Of a stretch of DNA of 64,000 bases, positions 54,729 through 63,913 are shown one piece after another. This DNA comes from Acidobacteriota bacterium. Its GTDB lineage: Bacteria; Acidobacteriota; Terriglobia; Acidiferrales; UBA7541. The notes beneath the pieces were generated by a model that was given only the letters and a program-made list of their open reading frames with translations, had not been told where the DNA came from and searched no databases. The translations under genes and the position numbers were made by a program. Every line of letters starts with the position of its first letter. The stretch's first letter is position 1. The stretch is taken from assembly GCA_021818865.1 (NCBI GenBank), contig JAKASX010000002.1:64931-128930 (forward strand), written 5' to 3'.

Positions 54729-57700
54729 ATGGAAATGCGAATGAGCCGACTAGGCTGGCGGGCAGCAGTAGGCTTGTTCTGCGCGGCGAGCGCCCTCGCG
54801 CAAAACCCCGTCACGGCGCATCCGGCCCGCCTGTCCGCCGCGACCCCACGTCTGCCCCTCGCGACCCACAACTACACCGGCGAAGCGGCCGTTATCGAAC
54901 GAATTCGCACCGCGTGGCGCTTCGAAAACGACGGTTCAGGGCAGGAAGTGCAGTACCTCCGCGTGCGCGTCCAGACACAGGCGGCGATACAGGTCTGGGG
55001 TCAGCTCATTGTCAACTACAACGCGGCGACCGACAGGGTTCACGTGGACTTCGTTCGTGTACACAAGCCCGACGGCCGCGTCGTGACGGCCGGCCCGGAC
55101 GCGGTGCAAGATCTCAGCTCGCCCGTTTCGCGCATCGCCCCGGTCTATACCGATATGCGTCAACTGCACATCACCGTGCCGGACCTGAGCGTTGGCGACA
55201 CCCTCGAATATGAATTCTCCACGCACTTGATCCATCCGCTGATTCCGGGCCAGTTCTTCCTCGATTGGAATTTCTCGAAGCAGGCCATCACACTCGACCA
55301 AACACTGGCGGTCAATGTGCCCGCCGACCGCCGCTTGCACGTCAAGACTTCGAATGGGGTCGCGCCGCCGGCCATTGTTGACCGAGGCGGCCGGCGCATC
55401 TACACGTGGAACTCTTCCTTCACCCACGGGCCTGCGCAAACCGGCGACGAGAGCGCCGGAAGCAACGAGGTTGGGTCGCCGGAATTCGCTGATGTCGCTC
55501 TGTCCACCTTCGACAATTGGGCGCAGGTGGGCAGCTGGTACGCCGCACTCGAACGGCCCCGCGCCGCGGTAACGCCGGCGATTCGAGCCGAGGCTGCAGC
55601 GCTCATCAAAGGGCATACCACGGCCCTCGGCAAGGTGAGAGCGACCTACGATTACGTGTCGGAGCAGGTCCGGTACGTCAGCCTCTCCTTCGGCATCGGT
55701 GCCTACCAGCCGCATGCCGCCGGAGAGGTTTTGGCGAATCTGTACGGCGATTGCAAAGACAAGGCTACGCTTTTCCAGGCGCTGCTTGCAGCCGAGGGTA
55801 TCGAAGCTTATCCCGTGCTCATCAACGCCGAGGGCAAAGTGGATCGCGATGTGCCCTCGCCCAGCCAGTTCGATCACGTGATCAACATTGTGACGATCGA
55901 TGGGAAGAACTATTGGGCCGACACGACGCCTGGCGTCACTCCGTTCGGCTTCCTTGTTCCCGACCTCCGCGATAAGTGGGCTCTGACGATTCCTGCCTCC
56001 GGACCCCCGCGCCTCGTGCGCACGCCGCAGAATCCACCGTTCCTGCCGCAGCAGACCGTGGACGTGGAGGGCAAGGTCGACTCGTCGGGCGACCTTCAGG
56101 GCACTTTCTCTTACTCGGCCACAGGGGAGCCGGCTGTCTTCCTTCGTGCAGTCCTCGCCAGGCTTCCCGATAGCGCATGGTCCAAGATGGCAAAGGCCCT
56201 CGTCTCCGTATCGGTCGGGTCGGGAGCGACTGTTAAGAGTTACCATTTCGCGGATTCCAACGACCTTGACCAACCCCTCCGGCTCAGCGTCAGCTTTGCC
56301 GACCCGGGTTTCCTCAATATGAGCGCCAAAAAAACTACGCTCACACTGCCCGTCAAAGGAATCGACCTCCCTGACGTCAGCCGGCCCGTTGCGGGCAAAG
56401 TCGCGCCGCTCGACCTCGGCGTGATCCACGAAGATGCGGTGAACTGGAAGATTCAGTTGCCCGCAAGCCTGACCGTTACCCTTCCAGTGCCGGTGCATGT
56501 GACTCGGAATTACGCCGGGTACCAATCCCTCTACGCGGCAACAGGCCCGACGATGACAATCATGCGGCATTTAGTGATTCGCGATCCCAAAATCCCGTCC
56601 ACCGCCTACGACGGATTCAAGGCGTTTCACTCCGCCGTCAAAGCGGACGAGGCCCAAGTTCTTTCTTTCGTCAACGCGGCGCCGGGCGCCGCGCCAATCT
56701 CCTCAAGCCTAACTGCGAGAGAACTCGATGCTCGTGGTTACAGCGCCTATCGGGCTGGCAACTACCCTGAGGCGGAGCGTCTGTTCAAAGCGGCGGTTGC
56801 CAAGGATGCGAGGCTGGCGTACGCCTGGAACGATCTGGGCCTGCTGTACAACTCGATGGGTGAGTACGCCAAGGCTGTTCCCGCGCTCCAGAAAGCCATC
56901 GCGGCCGACCCCTACAACCCCTACGCCTATAACAATCTCGGACAATCCGAGCGGGGACTCGGTGACGATAAGGCTGCGATCAGCGACTTCGAGAAACAGA
57001 TCGCTATCGATCCTCTGGACAAGTACGCTCATGCGAACCTCGCCCAGGTTTATCTTTCCGAGAAGAAGTATGCCTTGGCGCTGCCGGAGTATCAGACGGC
57101 CCTGAAGATCACACCCGGTCGCCTCGACGTCTACGTGGGACTCGGCGACGTACAGCTCAGTCTCGGCCAGGGCGCCACCGCTCTCGACACCTTCCAGGCT
57201 GCGATGCGGCGCTTTCCGACTCCCAATGCGTGGAACGACGTCGCGTACATACTCGCGAAGCACCGCGTCCATCTCCACATGGCCGAACGGCTCTCGGAAA
57301 ATTCCATCCTGGCAGTCGAGGGACAGCTGAGCGGCACCTCTCTCGATACTGTTGGCGCGCAGCAGACGAGACTGGTCCTGAGAGTGGCCAACTACTGGGA
57401 CACCATGGGATGGATCTTATTCCGGGAAGGTGACATGAAGGGCGCCGAGGCCTACGTTCACGCCGGCTGGATGGTCGACGCCGACCTGGGCATGAGCAAC
57501 CATCTATGCCAGATATACAAGAAGGAAGGCAAGGGTAACGACGCGATCTGCCTGCTTGCCGGGGCGCATCCCGGTGCGAGCAGACCGGTCCAGTTCAAGC
57601 CCCGGCTCCAGTCGCTTTCGGCTCACCTCGCCGAGAAAGGTAGCCGTCGCCGGTCATCCATTTCGAATTCCACCGTCCGACGCGGTGTGGAACTGCCGGA

Positions 57701-58085
57701 TCGCGCTGGCCTGAACGGCCAGGCAGAGTTCTGGATTTTGCTCGCGCCACAGAAAGGGCCTTTGCCCTCCGGCTGGATTCCCGCGCGTATCGCGAACGCC
57801 CGCTTCCTTGACGGCGACGGTGACTTGCGCGCTTTCATCCCCGAAATTCTATCGGCCCACCTGCCATACAATTTCCCCACTGCCGCGCCGACCCAACTCC
57901 CGCTTCGCGCAATCCTCTATTGCAACAATCTCGTCGGGTCCTGTCGGCTGGTTATTTTCCCGGCCGGAGCCACGCTGGACGCTCTCCTCGCCCACCGCTC
58001 GCTTCTTGAGCAGTTCGGGCAATTGGAGCGACTGCACCCGCCCGGCAGGACCGTAAAGCCACTCGGACTGCCTTCTTCTCACTAG
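54729..58085 (+). CDS. Exported DUF3857-transglutaminase-TPR protein
   Basis: About 1,118 residues from the ATG at 54729; the ATG at 54741 is equally possible. The open frame runs far upstream into the transposase relic, which is not part of the gene. The signal peptide ends near ALAQ. DUF3857 (about 35-260) is followed by a transglutaminase-like core with Cys in YGDCKDKATL, His in FDHVINIV and Asp in YWADTT. TPR helices (about 670-860; YPEAERLFKAAVAKDARLAYAW) follow. A further C-terminal domain of about 170 residues has no recognised family. This architecture is frequent in Acidobacteriota and Bacteroidota; the substrate is unknown. Confidence 0.88.
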   Translation: MEMRMSRLGWRAAVGLFCAASALAQNPVTAHPARLSAATPRLPLATHNYTGEAAVIERIRTAWRFENDGSGQEVQYLRVRVQTQAAIQVWGQLIVNYNAATDRVHVDFVRVHKPDGRVVTAGPDAVQDLSSPVSRIAPVYTDMRQLHITVPDLSVGDTLEYEFSTHLIHPLIPGQFFLDWNFSKQAITLDQTLAVNVPADRRLHVKTSNGVAPPAIVDRGGRRIYTWNSSFTHGPAQTGDESAGSNEVGSPEFADVALSTFDNWAQVGSWYAALERPRAAVTPAIRAEAAALIKGHTTALGKVRATYDYVSEQVRYVSLSFGIGAYQPHAAGEVLANLYGDCKDKATLFQALLAAEGIEAYPVLINAEGKVDRDVPSPSQFDHVINIVTIDGKNYWADTTPGVTPFGFLVPDLRDKWALTIPASGPPRLVRTPQNPPFLPQQTVDVEGKVDSSGDLQGTFSYSATGEPAVFLRAVLARLPDSAWSKMAKALVSVSVGSGATVKSYHFADSNDLDQPLRLSVSFADPGFLNMSAKKTTLTLPVKGIDLPDVSRPVAGKVAPLDLGVIHEDAVNWKIQLPASLTVTLPVPVHVTRNYAGYQSLYAATGPTMTIMRHLVIRDPKIPSTAYDGFKAFHSAVKADEAQVLSFVNAAPGAAPISSSLTARELDARGYSAYRAGNYPEAERLFKAAVAKDARLAYAWNDLGLLYNSMGEYAKAVPALQKAIAADPYNPYAYNNLGQSERGLGDDKAAISDFEKQIAIDPLDKYAHANLAQVYLSEKKYALALPEYQTALKITPGRLDVYVGLGDVQLSLGQGATALDTFQAAMRRFPTPNAWNDVAYILAKHRVHLHMAERLSENSILAVEGQLSGTSLDTVGAQQTRLVLRVANYWDTMGWILFREGDMKGAEAYVHAGWMVDADLGMSNHLCQIYKKEGKGNDAICLLAGAHPGASRPVQFKPRLQSLSAHLAEKGSRRRSSISNSTVRRGVELPDRAGLNGQAEFWILLAPQKGPLPSGWIPARIANARFLDGDGDLRAFIPEILSAHLPYNFPTAAPTQLPLRAILYCNNLVGSCRLVIFPAGATLDALLAHRSLLEQFGQLERLHPPGRTVKPLGLPSSH

Positions 58086-58102
58086 CCCTGAGGAATCCTC
58101 AG

Positions 58103-58533
58103 TCACGGCATGGATAGGAAGCCTCTGGCACCCAGAGCGGCGCGTGTCAACCCAGGCGCGGGATAGCGGATATGTACGCGAAAAAGGGACGACTCCCTAC
58201 CTCCTGCGGTCGCTGGGCAGGCATGAGTTCGGACGGGCAATTGCCTCCGGGGATTGCTACGCGTAAGCTGCCGGCTGGCTGGAGTCCATAATGCAAATCC
58301 CGGATAAATCCCCTCATCCTGCGGCCGACCTGTCCCGATGCCTTCCAACCGGGAAGGATCCGCTGTTCTTCCCGCCCCACGCCGAAATCCGGCGATAGCA
58401 GCACAGCCACTCCTGCGCTCGCCGCTTCTTCGTGGCCTGGCCGCACGCTCACGGCAAAGCCCACACCGATAGCGCCGCCACCAAACTCCACGAATCCGAT
58501 CAGTTCAAATGTGAAAGGTCTTTTACTGCGAAC
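58103..58533. other. 431-base gap without a recognisable gene
   Basis: Both strands carry short open frames here (for example 58147-58491 minus), but none resembles a known protein. The sequence is GC-rich and looks like decayed or repeat DNA. Nothing further can be supported. Confidence 0.4.
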
Positions 58534-59466
58534 TTACCGCGCAGGCGTCGAAACCCGCATCGAAACAGCCGGTTTCGCAGCCGGCCCGCTGCCCGGATAT
58601 TTCCCCGCGGCGATTTCATCCACGATCGTCTGCGCTTCCTTCTGCGAGACCGGGCACGCCGAATCCAGCAGCCGGCACTGCGCAATCGTGTAACCGCAGC
58701 CGCAATGACAGCGCTTTTCGTTCAGCACCTTCATCGCCAGTTTCCGCTGCACCGGCGTCAATTTCGACATGTCCACGCCCGGCAGCGACGTCGCGTTCTT
58801 CGCATTCGCCGGAAACACCTGGCCCTCGTCCACGAACGTCTTCACCTCAACGTTCTCCGGCTTCCCCGCCAGATACCCGATTTCCGCCGTGTAGTAATCG
58901 CTCGGCACCAGCCCGACGTGCTTTTCCACCACCTGCCCCTGCCGGTTCAGCACAAACGAAGTCGGCAGCGCCAGGATTCCTCCGAATTTGCTCTGCAACG
59001 CGTCGCTCGCGATGGCCACGGGATAATTGATTCCCATCCGCTGCGCGAACTGCTCGACTTCCGCCGCCGGCGCTTCATCCACCGACAGCCCTACCACCTG
59101 CAGCGAATTCGGATATTCCTTCTCGAGCGCCATCAGTTCGGGGATCTCGTACCGGCACGGCCCGCACCACGTGGCCCAGAAATTCAGAATCACCACTTTC
59201 CCGCGCCACTCCGCCGGGTTCAGCGTCTGTCCGCTGAGCGATTGCACGCTGAAGCTCGGCACCATCTCGGGGTCCTTCACGAATTGCAGCGTGAAATGCT
59301 GCTGGGAAGGATCGGTCGTTATCGCCGCCTGTTGCACCGCGGCTTTCCCCGTGGCTGCGGCCGTCGCCCCAGCCGCGTGCAACGGCTCTCGCCGTGCCGC
59401 CAGCACACCAAGTCCCACCGCCAGCGCAGCCGCCAGCGAATAGAAAACAACCGTCGATCCTCTCAT
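58534..59466 (-). CDS. TlpA-like membrane-anchored thioredoxin with C-terminal Cys-rich domain
   Basis: About 310 residues from the ATG at 59466, behind GGAGGGG; an ATG eight codons earlier is possible. An N-terminal anchor (about 7-24) leads to a TlpA/ResA-type thioredoxin domain (about 60-210) with the redox motif WATWCGPCRYE. A C-terminal domain (about 225-300) carries KRCHCGCGYTIAQCRLLDSAC, with five cysteines in the family-like CxCxC pattern, possibly metal- or haem-handling. It should act in the periplasm. It is directly downstream of the DedA-rhodanese selenoprotein candidate on the same strand. Confidence 0.88.
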   Translation of the reverse strand: MRGSTVVFYSLAAALAVGLGVLAARREPLHAAGATAAATGKAAVQQAAITTDPSQQHFTLQFVKDPEMVPSFSVQSLSGQTLNPAEWRGKVVILNFWATWCGPCRYEIPELMALEKEYPNSLQVVGLSVDEAPAAEVEQFAQRMGINYPVAIASDALQSKFGGILALPTSFVLNRQGQVVEKHVGLVPSDYYTAEIGYLAGKPENVEVKTFVDEGQVFPANAKNATSLPGVDMSKLTPVQRKLAMKVLNEKRCHCGCGYTIAQCRLLDSACPVSQKEAQTIVDEIAAGKYPGSGPAAKPAVSMRVSTPAR

Positions 59467-59588
59467 CCGATTCTTTACCCCTCCCGCCATTATGCCGGGA
59501 AACACCACACCCAACAAGCCACGCGTTTACACGTTATTCCAAAACCCGCGCCGAAAAAGCAGATGAACGCTGCCGGGCCCCAGCCGCT

Positions 59589-60668
59589 TCACGGTCTTTG
59601 CCCCACCGAAGCCGGTTCATGCCGCAAATTGCCCCGCTCGCGCTCATTCGCCGGCACAAGCTGCACCGGATACCCCTCCGCCCGCCACGCATTGAGTCCG
59701 CCGGCCAGCGGCCTGATTCGTCCCGTCCTTGCTTCCTTCAGCCTGAGCGCCACACGGGCGCTCGTCACTTCGTTTGGTCAAGTACAGTAAAGGACGATTT
59801 CGCGCTCGGGCGGCACATCCCCCAGGCTCACCTCCGCTTCCGCCGGTTCGCAATGCAGCGCCCCGGGAATCACGAACGGTTGATGCTCGAAATCGTGCCG
59901 GTGCCGCAAATCGACGATCGTCAGCGGCTCGCCCTCTTCCATCAACCGCCGCAATTCGCGAATCGGAATTCGCTCGGTTCCGATCGCCCTCAGCAGCCGG
60001 TGCCGCGCCCGATATTTCCGCGCAATATAGATGCCCAGCAGCAACAGCCCCAGCGCCAGCAGCCCGCCGCCAAACCCCCTCGCATACAACGCCAGTTGAT
60101 CCAATTGCCGGCTGAACAGCCGCCCCAGCCCCGTAAACGCCGCCGCCCATAAAATCGCCGACAGCGCGTCGAGGCTCAGAAATTGCGGCAAGCTCATGCC
60201 GCTCGTGCCCGAAAGCGGCGGCATCGCCGCATTCAGTCCCGGCACGAATTTCGACGCCAGAACCGCGAGCCATCCATGCCGAGTCACCGCTTCCCGCGTC
60301 CGCCGCACGCAATTGTCCGGCTCCAGCGAAATCCGGCAGACGAACCGCAGCACCTTTGCGCCACGCCAGCGGCCGAGCAGAAACCAGGTGACGTCGGAAA
60401 TCAGCACCGCCGATACCACCAACCCCAGCGTCGTGCCGAACTGCAAATTCCCGCGCCCCGTCAGCGCTCCCGCCACAAACAGCAACGGCGCCGATGGAAT
60501 CGGCAATCCCGCTTGTTCCAAAAGGACCCAGAAGAAAACCAGCGGATACCCATGCCGAAGCAGAAATTGCAGCAATCCGTTCATCGGCGATACCGCCGCA
60601 CTGGCCAGCGCCAACACGTGCAGCGCGATCGATACACCCAGCGCGGAAGCGAGGAAAAAAGCCGTCAT
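59589..60668 (-). CDS. DedA-family membrane protein fused to a rhodanese domain; probable selenoprotein
   Basis: A 359-residue reading frame if the TGA at 59778-59780 is selenocysteine (U297). Residues about 30-215 are a DedA/SNARE-associated domain (LPIPSAPLL, RHGWLAVLASKFVPGLNAAM). Residues about 235-345 are a rhodanese domain (IVDLRHRHDFEHQPFVIPGA). Its active-site loop reads LYCT-U-PNEVTSARVALRL. The rhodanese C-terminal end continues normally past the TGA (IRPLAGGLNAWRAEGYPV). Homologues of this fusion normally have CxCPNE, from memory. A 7-bp hairpin starts 14 bases after the TGA. The true start may be the ATG at 60582-60584. Confidence 0.85.
59745..59763 (-). promoter_or_regulatory. 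Putative bacterial SECIS element
   Basis: Reading 3' of the in-frame TGA: 14 bases, then GAGCGCC-CGTGT-GGCGCTC, a perfect 7-bp stem with a 5-base loop. The loop begins 21 bases after the TGA and has G as its second base. This fits the published bacterial SECIS consensus (loop 16-37 bases from UGA, a G in the first two loop positions). It lies inside the coding sequence, as expected in bacteria. Confidence 0.75.
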
Positions 60669-60860
60669 ATTTCATAAGACGCGCCAGGCCCCCAAAAAGC
60701 TGCAAACCGTGGCAATTCGGGACAACAATTCCCGTTCGGAACATCCCCGCGCCCCGCCCCCAACCGCCGTCAACCTAACGAATTTCTAATCCGCACTTAT
60801 CAAAGGAGATGCTTCCAGCGCCTTTCCCCATCCTGGCACGCTGCGTGCTCTCCCCACGCC

Positions 60861-61022
60861 CGAGGTGCACGGAAGCAGTCGACCCGTGACTGGCTGCATG
60901 AGAAGGAAGGGGCTCTTGCCGCCGGAAACGAGAAGACTTCTCCCACCTGCCTCTGAGAGGGAAGCTAGGATGGATGACCCCGACGCCCGGCCCGCCTTAG
61001 CCGGGCATACCGTGCACCTCGA
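60861..61022. repeat. 12-bp perfect inverted repeat pair
   Basis: CGAGGTGCACGG (60861-60872) and its exact complement CCGTGCACCTCG (61011-61022) are separated by 138 bases. Smaller hairpins lie between them (CAGTC...GACTG, GAGAAG-ACTTCTC, GCCCGG...CCGGGC). They could be ends of a small mobile element or the outer stem of an RNA. Confidence 0.5.
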
Positions 61023-61023
61023 T

Positions 61024-61053
61024 GGGGGCTTCCGGTAACCACCGGGAGCCCCC
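61024..61053 (+). repeat. Strong 13-bp hairpin
   Basis: GGGGGCTTCCGGT-AACC-ACCGGGAGCCCCC; pairing is complete if one G-U pair is allowed in the plus-strand RNA. It directly follows the inverted repeat pair. There is no T-tract, so simple termination is unlikely. Confidence 0.55.
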
Positions 61054-61260
61054 AATTCCTTTCCACTTCACCCTCTGCTTTCGCGCACCACTCCCCCGCA
61101 AAACCCCGGCCTGATTCCTGCCACCGCTCCATTCCGCAACCCGGCATCTCGTCCCAAAGCCCCAACCAGGGCTTGCCATCTTGGCTGAAGCTGGCATAGT
61201 ATCCCGCCACACCATGGCTGCCCGTTCCTACCCGATTCAGCGAGCGCTCGCCGAGTGACC

Positions 61261-63855
61261 ATGGTCCCTCCGCAAAAAATTATTGGCCATTATCGCCTCG
61301 GCTCGAAGCTCGGCGAAGGCGGCATGGGCGAGGTCTGGCAAGCCACCGATACCAAGCTCAACCGCGAAGTCGCCATCAAGATCTTGCCCGAAGCCGTCGC
61401 GTCCGATCCCACGCGCCTGGCCCGTTTCGCCCGCGAAGCTCAAGTTCTGGCTTCGCTCAACCATCCCGGTATCGCCGCCATCTACGGCGTCGAAGAGCGA
61501 GCCCTGGTGATGGAACTTGTGGAAGGTGAAACGCTCGAGGAAAAAATCCGCACCGGCCCGATGATCGCTCACGACGCCCTGCCGATTGCCCGCCAACTGG
61601 CCGAAGCGCTCTCCTACGCCCACGACAAAGGCGTCATCCATCGCGACCTCAAGCCCGCCAATATCAAAATTACGCCCGAGGGCACCGTCAAAATTCTCGA
61701 TTTCGGCCTGGCCAAGGCGATGAGCACGGAATCCAGCGCGAGCAATCCTTCCGCGCTCGAGGCGGCGACGCTGACTTCGCCCGCGGCAACGCTCGCCGGC
61801 ACAGTGCTGGGAACGGCCGCCTACATGGCCCCCGAGCAGGCGCGCGGACAGAACGTAGATCGGCGGGCGGATATCTGGGCCTTTGGTGTGGTGCTCTACG
61901 AAATGCTCTCCGGCGAGCGCCCCTTTGGCGGTCCAACCGTGTCCGACACGCTGGCCGCGGTTCTAAAGGAGGCGCCCGATGTCACCAAAGTTCCCGCTTT
62001 TGCGCGCCGCCTGATCGGATTGTGCCTTGAAAAGGACCCACGCAAGCGCCTGCGCGATATCGGCGATGCCATGTTGCTTCTCGAAAGCGGGGAAGCATCG
62101 CCTTCCGCTCCAGGTCCACGCCGGCGCGTTCTTCCCTGGGCTTCTGCCGGATTATTCGCGGGTGCAGGACTTGTGGCGCTTGCTTTTTGGCTGGCCAGGC
62201 CCAAGCCCGCGCAGCAGATGCATTTCAGCGCCGTTACGAATTTCGCCGGTGTACAGGCCAATCCGGCCATTTCGCCCGACGGCCGTTCGATCGCGTTCGT
62301 CTCCAATCGCGACGGCAATTACGAACTCTACGTCGGACTGATTGGCGGCGGCAGCCTGGTTGAAATCACCCACGACGCCAATCTGAAATCCCGGCCAGCG
62401 TGGTCGCCCGATGGTTCGACCCTGGTCTACGGCGAATTGAATGCATCGGGACTTTGGGACGTCTGGCAAGTTCCGGCGCTTGGCGGCACGCCGCATCGGC
62501 TCATCCTCGACGCCGACGATCCCGCATGGTCGCCGGACGGCCGTTCGCTCGCCTACGTCAAACCGTCGGATGCAACGCTGTGGATCGCGAGCGCGACTGG
62601 AGAGAATCCCCGACTGCTGGTGACAGCCCCCGGTGACCTGTTCATCGCCGATCCCCGCTTTTCCCCCGATGGCCGCTCGCTTGCGTACATCGTTCACACT
62701 GGGGGCCCGTATGGCAGCCTTTACGTGCTCGATCTTTCCTCCGGCCGCTCGCGAAAGCTGACGCACGGGAAATCGCTCGCCATGTCTCCGGCATGGTCCC
62801 CGGACGGGCAATCCATTTATTTTGCCTCCAGCCGCGGCGGAACGATGAATATTTGGAAAACCGCTGCCGGCGGCGGCCATTTGCGGCAAATTACCGCCGG
62901 CCAGGGAGACGATGCGGAACTCGACGTCTCGGCGGACGGAAAGAGCATCGTGTTTTCGACGTTTCGTGAAAACACGAACATCGGCCAAATGAGCTTACAG
63001 CCAACCGCCGGAGAGCCCGCCGTCAGGCTCCTCACCACCGATCCTGCGCGCAATCAACTTGCGCCCCAATATTCCCCCGATGGAAAGCGGCTGGCGTATT
63101 TCACCAATCTCAAGGGCGCGGAGCGGGAAAGTATATGGGTTTCGAATGCCGACGGCTCCGACCCGATACAGCTGGTCCGCGACAGCATGATCGACATATT
63201 TCCGCATTGGACGCCGGACAATCGCCACCTGATTTTCATTTCAAACCTTCACTCCGGTCCCTTAGGTGAATTGCGACGTGTCGCCATTGCGGGCGGCGCG
63301 CCGCAGTTGTTGCTCAAAACCAAGGGTCTGGAGGATTACTTTGATGTAGGAGCCGACGGCAGAGTGCTTTTCGCACCGTCACCTGGCATTGCCGATGTTT
63401 TCGATCCTCACACGGGCCAGACGCAGCGCTTGACCACCTACGCAGGCGCCGGTTGGAATCCGGTTCTCTGGTCTCCTGACGAGAAAGAAATCGCCTATAT
63501 TCGCACGGCCGAATCCGACAGCGATCCCCAAGCCGGAGTCTGGGTCAAGACGCCCGGTGGATCGCCTCGCCAGATTTTCCAGGGATGGGTGGCTTGGTTC
63601 GCGAAAGGTCCGAACGATACGATCTACATCCTCGGAGGCAGTCCCGATTTGCACGGCCGGCTCTGGAAAGTCGCGTGGAACGGGAGCAAACCCGTTCTGC
63701 TTACGCCGCGAATACCGTTGATCTATTCGTTTTGGGTGCACGTCGGCCAGAATTCGCAGGATTATTTCGATGTTTCGCCCGACGGCCGTTTCCTCGCCTT
63801 TGCTGAGCAGTCCGTCCTCAGCGCCAATATCGGCCGAATCGAAAACGTCCGCTGA
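61261..63855 (+). CDS. Ser/Thr protein kinase with transmembrane helix and PD40 (TolB-like) repeats
   Basis: About 864 residues; a GTG two codons earlier (61255) is also possible. The Hanks-type kinase domain spans about 10-275, with the P-loop LGEGGMGEVWQATD, catalytic IHRDLKPANI, DFGLA and MAPEQ motifs. One transmembrane helix follows at about 295-315. The outer part has many PD40/WD40-like repeats (SPDGRSIAFVSNRDGNYELY, WSPDGSTLVYGE) that form a beta-propeller. This sensor-kinase architecture is abundant in Acidobacteriota. The ligand and targets are unknown. Confidence 0.93.
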   Translation: MVPPQKIIGHYRLGSKLGEGGMGEVWQATDTKLNREVAIKILPEAVASDPTRLARFAREAQVLASLNHPGIAAIYGVEERALVMELVEGETLEEKIRTGPMIAHDALPIARQLAEALSYAHDKGVIHRDLKPANIKITPEGTVKILDFGLAKAMSTESSASNPSALEAATLTSPAATLAGTVLGTAAYMAPEQARGQNVDRRADIWAFGVVLYEMLSGERPFGGPTVSDTLAAVLKEAPDVTKVPAFARRLIGLCLEKDPRKRLRDIGDAMLLLESGEASPSAPGPRRRVLPWASAGLFAGAGLVALAFWLARPKPAQQMHFSAVTNFAGVQANPAISPDGRSIAFVSNRDGNYELYVGLIGGGSLVEITHDANLKSRPAWSPDGSTLVYGELNASGLWDVWQVPALGGTPHRLILDADDPAWSPDGRSLAYVKPSDATLWIASATGENPRLLVTAPGDLFIADPRFSPDGRSLAYIVHTGGPYGSLYVLDLSSGRSRKLTHGKSLAMSPAWSPDGQSIYFASSRGGTMNIWKTAAGGGHLRQITAGQGDDAELDVSADGKSIVFSTFRENTNIGQMSLQPTAGEPAVRLLTTDPARNQLAPQYSPDGKRLAYFTNLKGAERESIWVSNADGSDPIQLVRDSMIDIFPHWTPDNRHLIFISNLHSGPLGELRRVAIAGGAPQLLLKTKGLEDYFDVGADGRVLFAPSPGIADVFDPHTGQTQRLTTYAGAGWNPVLWSPDEKEIAYIRTAESDSDPQAGVWVKTPGGSPRQIFQGWVAWFAKGPNDTIYILGGSPDLHGRLWKVAWNGSKPVLLTPRIPLIYSFWVHVGQNSQDYFDVSPDGRFLAFAEQSVLSANIGRIENVR

Positions 63856-63913
63856 TCCGCGCCGAATCGCTACCGCGCTGGACGAAAACTGCGCGTTGAT
63901 GCATAGATAGCCC

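Larger units (their letters stand above)
60669..61254. other. 586-base structured non-coding gap
   Basis: Between the divergent DedA and kinase genes. No gene is recognised. It holds several inverted repeats (listed separately) and may contain a small RNA or a decayed element. Confidence 0.45.

Noticed and set aside
59778..59780. Treating the TGA in the DedA-rhodanese gene as a simple nonsense mutation
   Set aside because: The downstream frame keeps rhodanese residues, the codon replaces the expected active-site Cys, and a SECIS-like hairpin is correctly placed. Mutation or sequencing error still cannot be excluded.
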